The notes under the pieces were generated by a model that was not told where the DNA came from, searched no databases, and saw only the letters and a program-made list of their open reading frames with translations. Position numbers and translations under genes: made by a program. From Phascolarctos cinereus (lineage: Eukaryota; Chordata; Mammalia; Diprotodontia; Phascolarctidae), in the NCBI RefSeq assembly GCF_002099425.1, contig NW_018344185.1, forward strand, positions 2,805,001 to 2,869,000: a DNA stretch of 64,000 nucleotides. The letters are read 5' to 3'. This document shows, one piece after another, positions 57,585-64,000 of the stretch (positions are counted from its first letter, which is position 1; the number at the start of each line of letters is the position of its first letter).

Positions 57585-57960
57585 TGGACATGCATTTATT
57601 AATTACCTACTATTTGCCATTCTCAGCCTTATTTCTTACCTAGCCTTAATCGCTGTACTGAGACCTGTTAATGACCTTAGCCTAAAAAGGCCAAGGTCTC
57701 CCATTGCATCCAGGGCCATCTCCAGTCCTCCTGCTCTATATTGTGCCACTTGACCCAGATGGCTCTGGAGGAGAAAGTGAGACTGGTGACTTTGCTCCCT
57801 CACTTAAATCCAATTCACTTTCCCAACATGGCATAACCTCCCTGATATCATGGTCCTCTTCAAGAACAAAGGCCAAACAACAACAACAATAACAACTATT
57901 TGCCAGGCAGTCTCTGAGGTACTGGGGATACCAATACCAATGCCTTTTGGAAGCAAGAAA
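57585..57960 (-). mobile_element. L2-type tail split by an RTE-type insertion
   Basis: 'atgcatttattaattaccta' before and 'caggcagtctctgaggtact' after the insertion join into one minus-strand L2 tail. Confidence 0.7.
57620..57895 (+). mobile_element. RTE-derived SINE with 10-bp target duplication
   Basis: 'cccattgcatccagggccat', 'cagatggctctggaggagaa', 'atggtcctcttcaagaacaa', and a CAA-rich tail. CTATTTGCCA flanks it perfectly at 57,610-57,619 and 57,896-57,905. Confidence 0.85.
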
Positions 57961-58943
57961 AAGAATCAATTGTCAAATTTTGTACAACTTTGACTATCTT
58001 CTCCTTTTCACATGCCTGGCTCTTGCTTATACATAAGTGTATGTGGGTATATCTATCTTGACGCTCTTCCTTTTCCTTTAAAAACCAGTTATAACTTTTG
58101 TTTTTACATTGTCTTCATTTCCAACTATATGAAGATGGATCCTTTCATCTCTGCTGACATTTAGCCTCCTGTTTGCTTTTCCAATCAGGCACATGGCCCA
58201 CAAAGTATGTGTGTGGGTGCTCACTTCCTTCCCACACACAGGTCAATTTGAGGGTGTTCTGTAGCTGACGGCGTTTTTGGCATTTCTTTTATGTCCAGTG
58301 GAAACCATGGTGATTAGATTTGTATGGGAAAAGGAATACATGGCTCATGAAAACTGTATTCCTTTGTAGTAAGTGTAAAATGAAGCTGGATTAGTGTTTC
58401 CTGTGACACTTCTTTACAAACCAGGGAAGGAGTTTAGCAACTTGGAAAGATGTGTGTCCTGGGTAGTATGACTTTACGTTTGGGGGAAATCATATGAATG
58501 TCTTGATGAAAATCCAACCCTGCTAATGGAGAACTAACTCAACATGCATCTCCTGTCAATGACAGGTTAGAAGGATCTTCATAGCCGTCCAAAATCAGAG
58601 CACTCTTCCTGTGGGTATGCTTGTAATTACTTAAAACATCTGAGTGCTTTCCTCATGTTTACTCACATTTCAAAGGCTACAATCCAGCTGTGGGGATTCC
58701 CAGCTCAGGGATCATTTCTCTTATTTCTCCTGACATTTTGGGTATCATAGTCAGCTATTTTTCTCCCTGTTGTAGGTGGTGCTAAATAAATATTATGAGA
58801 TATTGAGTTCTAAAGCACAGGTTAGGATTGTAGGCTGTTTACTTCCACAGCAGGACTTTGAGGCTGGGCAAGGGTAAAACACCATGATTACTTAGTCATC
58901 CAGTGTTGTCAGGTTTCTAAAAATCTGTTTGTTTTTTTCCAAG
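57961..58943. other. End of HTR5B intron, repeat-poor
   Basis: Nearly 1 kb before exon 2 with no nameable repeat. The 3' end has a T-rich tract before the acceptor at 58,941-58,943. Confidence 0.5.
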
Positions 58944-59276
58944 GCAAAGGAAGCTCCCCAAGAGGCCCAGATGGTGTTCACAGCCCGTCATGCCACACTT
59001 GCCTCTCAAACACATGGTGAAACATGGAGGGAGCAGAAAGAGAAGAGGGCAGCCCTGATGGTGGGAATTTTAATCGGTGTGTTCGTCCTCTGTTGGATCC
59101 CCTTCTTCCTCACAGAGCTCATCACCCCACTCTGTTCCTGCAACATTCCCCCTATATGGAAAAGCATATTCCTGTGGCTTGGCTACTCCAATTCTTTCTT
59201 CAACCCCTTGATTTACACAGCATTCAACAAAAACTATAATAGTGCCTTCAAAAGCCTTTTTATCAAACAGAGATAA
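58944..59276 (+). CDS. HTR5B: 5-hydroxytryptamine receptor 5B, coding exon 2
   Basis: Follows acceptor 'ttttttccaag' and continues in phase 0 as [20 protein letters not shown], as in rodent 5-HT5B, giving residues 263-372. It holds the end of intracellular loop 3, TM6 with the CWIP toggle (C312, W313, P315), TM7 with NPLIY (N349-Y353), and the tail ending FIKQR, stop at 59,274-59,276. [20 protein letters not shown] and [18 protein letters not shown] are strongly conserved in 5-HT5 receptors. Total length 372 residues versus about 370 in rat. The human counterpart is a pseudogene; this one shows no break. Confidence 0.96.
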   Translation, partial: AKEAPQEAQMVFTARHATLASQTHGETWREQKEKRAALMVGILIGVFVLCWIPFFLTELITPLCSCNIPPIWKSIFLWLGYSNSFFNPLIYTAFNKNYNSAFKSLFIKQR

Positions 59277-59419
59277 AAATATAAAACTGGGGGAGAGGGG
59301 AGGAAATGGTGGATTTCTGTGAGAGTCTATTCCTACCTCCCACCTTTCCAGTAAGTGAATGAAGGTTGTCTCCTCTTTTTCCCTTCTCTCCCCCCTCTCT
59401 CCCTAGGGTGGAGACAATG

Positions 59420-59615
59420 AAGTGGAAAGAGCACTGAACCAGGCAGGAATCAGAAGAATTGGATTGGAATCCTGGTTCACTTGCAAATTTGCTATGACCT
59501 TGGGCAAATCACTTCATCTCTCCCTGAGCCTCAGTTTCCTCATCTGTAAATGAAGGGGTCAGACTAGTTGGTCTCTGTGGTCTATTCCAGTTCAGACATT
59601 CTGAGATCTGTGCAA
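59420..59615 (+). mobile_element. MIR/CORE-SINE just downstream of HTR5B stop
   Basis: 'gaagtggaaagagcactgaa', 'gaccttgggcaaatcacttc', 'cctcagtttcctcatctgta'. It may lie inside the 3' UTR, whose end I could not place. Confidence 0.82.
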
Positions 59616-60080
59616 TTACGATGCTGCTGCTAAAACCAAACCATTAGCCTTAGGCTGGTGGGAGTAGCTGGAGAGAAGACCTGTCAAACATGGTGTCTCA
59701 AACTTAAGCATTTGGGACTCATCAGATGAAAGAGAAATGAGGTATGGGAAAGCGAGAGCTCCAAGTAGCTGGTTTATACCAGGATCCAAGAACTGTGTAC
59801 TAAGTGAGTGTGGTGAATCAGCATCATTTACCTTGCTCTCTGTTCTCTTTATCTCTCTCTCTCCCCTAGCCTGGAAGCTCTCCTGTAATACCCAAAGGAT
59901 TTCACAGTGTCACTCTCTAGTAGAGGAGAATTGTGGGATATTGTACTGAGTCATAGGAGAAAAATGTTTGCTTACTTTCCTATTCTGCAAAAAAGGAGAG
60001 AAAAAATAGACTGAGGGGATTAGACTAACAGCTCACTTGCACTGCTGTATCTGTGATCCTGTTATCATTCTTCATTATAA
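59616..60080. other. Downstream flank or 3' UTR of HTR5B
   Basis: No canonical AATAAA noticed between 59,277 and about 60,060. Confidence 0.4.
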
Positions 60081-60210
60081 CTGCACTGGTGGCTAACAGG
60101 TATGGCCAGACCAAGGACTGCCAAGAATTTCTGAGGTTTGATGCATTTGGAATTAATATCTACTTAGATGACTGTGGGGTGAGCTAAATGCCTAATTTTT
60201 TCCCAGATTT
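60081..60210 (+). repeat. Diverged direct repeat, copy 1
   Basis: Matches 61,644-61,774 at roughly three quarters of positions by eye, e.g. 'ggaattaatatctacttaga' versus 'ggaattaacatctacttagg'. Family unknown. Confidence 0.7.
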
Positions 60211-60500
60211 AGACCCTACCCCAGTGACAGCATCAGTCTCCAAGAAACAAATCTTGATCAAGGGCACAGACAAAATGATTGGACAAACACTGGAAACTAC
60301 TGAATTTATTTGTTTGGTATGGAGAAGAGGAAACTACCGACTTTATTATCTTCAATTATAGTCTTAAATTTTCAATTTAAACCCCTTAAAACCCTCTAGC
60401 CTTTGAGGTAGAAGGGACAATTTTCTTTGGGGGTTAGATAGAGCGTGGTCCTTGGGTGTTGTCAGACAAGTGGGAATGATTATCTTGGCTGAAGTGGAAC

Positions 60501-60692
60501 AACGGTGTCAAACTCAAGTAGAAATGGGGACTGTTAACCATACATAAGAATTTCTGTGGGCTGTACATTGACTTAGAAAACCACATATTAATATTATCTA
60601 TATCCTATTGTATTTTTATTTTGTTAAATATTTTCCAATTACATTTTATTATACCCAAGAGAGTGTTGCAGCTCAAGTGCTTGACTCTTCAG
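60501..60692 (+). mobile_element. hAT-like short DNA element
   Basis: 'aacggtgtcaaactcaagta', 'tacattgacttagaaaacca', 'gttaaatattttccaattac', ending 'gcttgactcttcag'. Same family as 31,743 and 13,761. Confidence 0.6.
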
Positions 60693-60864
60693 TTGTAGGG
60701 GGATTCTTGTCCTCTCTTTGGACCTCCATGTGTCTCTCTCTAAGCTTCTATGCCCAACTAGAGAATGATGATCCACAGTAATGATGTAATGCTCCAAAGT
60801 GTAGATTCTCCAGAAACTCTTTTATGAATGCATTTTAGAGGTTTTGTTAATAGAATTGAGGGTA

Positions 60865-61008
60865 GGGGCAGCTAAGTGGTGCAGTGGATAGAGCTCCCAC
60901 CTTGGAATTAAGAGGACCTGAGCTCAAATATGACCTCAGACACTTGACTAGCTGTGTGACCCTGAGCAAGTCACTTAACTCCGATTGCCTCACCCCCAAA
61001 AAAATTAT
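60865..61008 (+). mobile_element. Marsupial tRNA-derived SINE with 11-bp target duplication
   Basis: 'gcagctaagtggtgcagtgg', 'agaggacctgagctcaaata', 'gtgaccctgagcaagtcact', short A tail. AATTGAGGGTA flanks it at 60,854-60,864 and 61,009-61,019. Confidence 0.9.
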
Positions 61009-61019
61009 AATTGAGGGTA

Positions 61020-61643
61020 AATACATAATGGGATGGGGAAGGGGATAAAATGTTTGATATCAAGATACAGAAAGGCAACAGGAAAACCTCAGTTTCCTGA
61101 TCAGCCTCAGCCCTAAAACCAAACCAAACCACATACACATAGTTAGCGATGAAGGATTTTAAACCTGACTCATAATTATGCTCTTTTCTATGATTTGTAA
61201 ATTTACCAACCCTGCAATAAGCCCTATTTCATGAGGTGCCCAGTGTGCCTACTTGGATTAGCCAGGCCTTATCCAACCTGTTGTAACTTGAAAGTGGAGG
61301 GAGAGGATATATCAGGCTGTGTACCTGGGAGGGCAACTTACTGTGTTTCTCTACTCAGAAGGAGGATGAGGATAATCATACCCTAAAGAAGAGTGGAGGC
61401 AGGAAAGAGAACTTACTGACTTCAAGGAAGCCAATCCTGTAATATATCTGCTAAATGTAATTAATCATAAACCAAGGACCTGGCAAGCTCTAATCAAAAC
61501 TGGAAAGTTGGCCACCTCCACCTCCTTTTTTGATGACTTCTCTCCCAACTCCACCCTAGATACTCAGTGATAAAATGATTCATAATAAGGTATTAGAGAC
61601 CTTCAACCTGTGCATTTTTAAAAGGGGTACAGAGGTGGAATAG
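61020..61643. other. Intergenic DNA, nothing recognised
   Basis: No nameable repeat or coding signal. Confidence 0.5.
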
Positions 61644-61774
61644 AACCACTGGTAACTAATTGGTATAGCTGGACCAAGAATTGCTAAGCATTCCTGGTGT
61701 TCAATGCATCTGGAATTAACATCTACTTAGGTGACCATAGGATGAACTGAATGCCTGATATTTCTTCATATTTA
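61644..61774 (+). repeat. Diverged direct repeat, copy 2
   Basis: Partner of 60,081-60,210, same orientation, about 1.56 kb away. Confidence 0.7.
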
Positions 61775-61934
61775 AAGATGGAATACAACGCTTAACCAAC
61801 CAAAAAGAACATGGTGAGATCTTAGGCACTGGGCAACCTGCATGGGGGAGATAATTGTGTGTATGTGTATGGGGAGATCTTAGAAACTCTTAAAACCATA
61901 CCACATATGCTGGCACTATTATTCATCTATGAAT

Positions 61935-62060
61935 ATCTTCTTACTGCTTCTACATGTGGCTATTCAATATCTATTGAATGCAGAGGGCTAGGTGTAGGGG
62001 ATACAGAAGTCTTGGTCCACATCCCCAAAAAGCTTATAGTCTCTTAGGAAGGAGAAGGTA
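61935..62060 (-). mobile_element. L2-type tail, minus strand
   Basis: 'agggctaggtgtaggggata' and 'cccaaaaagcttatagtctc'. Confidence 0.65.
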
Positions 62061-62555
62061 TAAACACTGGAAATAGTGATTTTAAAAACGGTTCAAGTCA
62101 ATACAAGATGCATTAGCCTTAGAGACCCAACTGGCGTCTGCTGAGACCTTTTAGTGTGTATAAACTCCATCTTGTCCTGGAGTTGGTGAAAAGAAAAGTA
62201 GATGTCCTGGAGGATGAAAAGACCCACCTATGAGAGCTTGGGGTGTTCCTGCCATTAACAAACCATGTCAATTACAAAGCCTGGATTTTGGCTTCTTTTG
62301 GGATCCTAGCTCATCCTAGCTCCTGTCATGAAGTTAGGCACATATCCACACTAGAATGTTTTGGTGGCTTGCCCAACTTAGGGAATCCTGGGATCTAGGT
62401 GAAAATTCTAATCCTCCTTCATCTTTCCACCTCACCAACAGTCTCCAGCCCAGTTACACTTTGATGTTCTTGGTGACTCTTTCTGGGGTCTCAGTGGAAA
62501 ATGACTGCATAGAACCCTGGACTACAATGACTCATTCCTGTTAGGAGTACAGTGG
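62061..62555. other. Intergenic DNA, nothing recognised
   Basis: No nameable repeat or coding signal. Confidence 0.5.
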
Positions 62556-64000
62556 AAGGAGAGGATTCTGGGAAGAAGGCAGAGTAGGTCAGAAAATTCC
62601 AAGCTCTACAGATTCACAAAATAGACAAAAAAAAAAAGAAAAAATAGTGCCTCAGTGTGAATATAGAGCAGTAAAAATAAACGAGAGTTGGGGCAGAACA
62701 ATAGTTTTCCCAAGGAGAATGGAAGATAAATCCCAGGACTGGGGTTTGATCCTTGTGAAGCGTATACACCTTCAGGCTAGTTCTGCTGAAACAGCAAATT
62801 GACAAGCCCCGGGGCTAGGGTTGGGAGGTAGCTTCTGCCCCAGCCACAGGAATTTTCACCTCTCCAGACAGTGTGGTGAGTCTGGTGTCTGAGCAGGGGA
62901 AGATTGAGAGAACCTCCATTGATCCTCAATAAGGGATGCTGGGCCCAGCTGTACTGCCTAAATACTGCCCTGGGTGAGAAGGAACCATCACATGCCTGGT
63001 GAGTACAGAAGCAGTGGGGCAGAGACACCTCTGGCTGTGGACACTTACAGGAGAGCAGTTCTTGGTTTCAGTTCCAGGCCAGTGAGAGAACTGAAGGAGG
63101 ACCTGAGGCCATAGGAACCATTCCCCATACCCCAGCATTAGAGGTGATTACAAGTTGCTATTTTTTAAAAAATGAGCAGGTAAAGGTGAAAGAACCCAAT
63201 CACAAAAAGTTACTATGGGAACAGAGAAGACTGGGGTTCATCTTCAGAGGATACTGAAGCAAAAAAAGCCTCTCCTAACCCAAAGAGCAACATCAAATGG
63301 TCACCTGCCCCCCCAAAAAAAAAGAATTCATAGAAGAACTTTAAAAAGATTTAAAAATCAAATGAGAGAGATTGAGGAAAAACTAAAATAAACTAAAATA
63401 AAACAAAAAAGAACAACCAAGAAAAATAAGAAAATTTTGAAAAGAAAGTTAACTAAAAAAGGAGATCCAGAATTTTAAGGAAGAAAATGTGTCCTTGAAA
63501 ATTAGAACTAGACAAGGGGAAGCTAGCAAAGTTATGAGACCAAGAAATAATAAAACAAAATATAAAGAAAGAAAAAAAAATAGAATGTGAAACATCTCAT
63601 AAGAAAAAGAACTGATCTGGAGAACAGACCAAGAAGAGAAAACATAAGAATAATTGGACTACCTGAAAGCTATGATCAGAAAAAAAAAGAATCTTAATAC
63701 AATAATACAAGAAATAATTAAAAACATCCTAAAGTGTTAGAATAAGAGGGGAAAGTAGAAATAGAAAAATTACACCCAATCACCACCTCAAAGAGATCCT
63801 ACGAGGAAAACCTACAGGAATATCATAGGTAAATTCTGAAACCTCCAGCTCAAGGAGAAAATATTATGAGAAACAAGAAAAAAGCAATTCAAATATGATG
63901 AAGCCACAATGAGAATCACACAAGACCTAGCAATGGTTACACTAAAGGACCACAAGTCTTGGAAAACTATATATTGAAGAGCAAAAGAATTGGGGTTGCA
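62556..64000 (+). mobile_element. 5' part of an L1/HAL1-type element, cut by window end
   Basis: L1-like start ('gattctgggaagaaggcaga'), a leader with stop-rich frames, then ORF1-like sequence from about 63,180 ('gaccaagaaataataaaaca', 'actacctgaaagctatgatc', 'tcaaggagaaaatattatga'). The ORF1 phrases align in order with those at 48.2-48.6 kb of the intronic element, but the copy is decayed, with many stops. Whether an ORF2 follows is not visible. Confidence 0.7.

Overview
The window is from a marsupial (metatherian) nuclear genome. It is AT-rich, intron-rich vertebrate DNA packed with CORE-SINE/MIR copies, L2 and L3/CR1 remnants, L1-family pieces, RTE-type 3' ends with CAA tails, and marsupial MAR1-like and 'gcagctaggtggtgcagtgg' SINEs, two of the latter with clean target-site duplications. 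I cannot fix the species. Only two protein-coding genes are supported, both on the + strand.

Region 1 (1-10,235) is the 3' half of DDX18, the DEAD-box RNA helicase of ribosome biogenesis (yeast Has1 family). Seven coding exons carry helicase motifs III to VI, the C-terminal domain and the Gly/Lys-rich tail, ending in a stop at 9769-9771. The 5' half lies outside the window. All introns have GT-AG ends and the frame is open across every junction.

Region 2 (10,236-36,900) is about 27 kb of intergenic DNA with no supportable gene. It is a layered graveyard of repeats: L2 tails, L3/CR1 fragments (including an inverted pair near 23 kb), MAR1 SINEs nested in L2 and L3, hAT-like short DNA elements, an L1 3' piece (32.2-33.5 kb) and an RTE endonuclease remnant (33.5-34.0 kb).

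Region 3 (36,900-59,276) is HTR5B, the 5-HT5B serotonin receptor: a CpG-rich first exon (CDS 37,399-38,184), one 20.8-kb intron, and a second exon (58,944-59,276). The joined frame is 372 codons with every class-A GPCR landmark intact. HTR5B is a pseudogene in human, so an open copy is the most notable gene-level observation. The intron holds many CORE-SINEs, microsatellites, and a 3.5-kb L1-derived element (47.0-50.5 kb) with ORF1-like sequence but no visible reverse transcriptase, resembling the HAL1 ('half-L1') class.

Region 4 (59,277-64,000) is downstream of HTR5B: a MIR, a hAT-like element, a SINE with an 11-bp duplication, a pair of diverged direct repeats, and the 5' part of another L1/HAL1-like element cut by the window end.

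The two genes have unrelated roles (nucleolar ribosome assembly; neuronal serotonin signalling). Their adjacency is inherited synteny: in human, DDX18 and the HTR5B pseudogene both lie in 2q14, near INSIG2. I found no convincing undescribed system; the findings are local structural curiosities and points about HTR5B.
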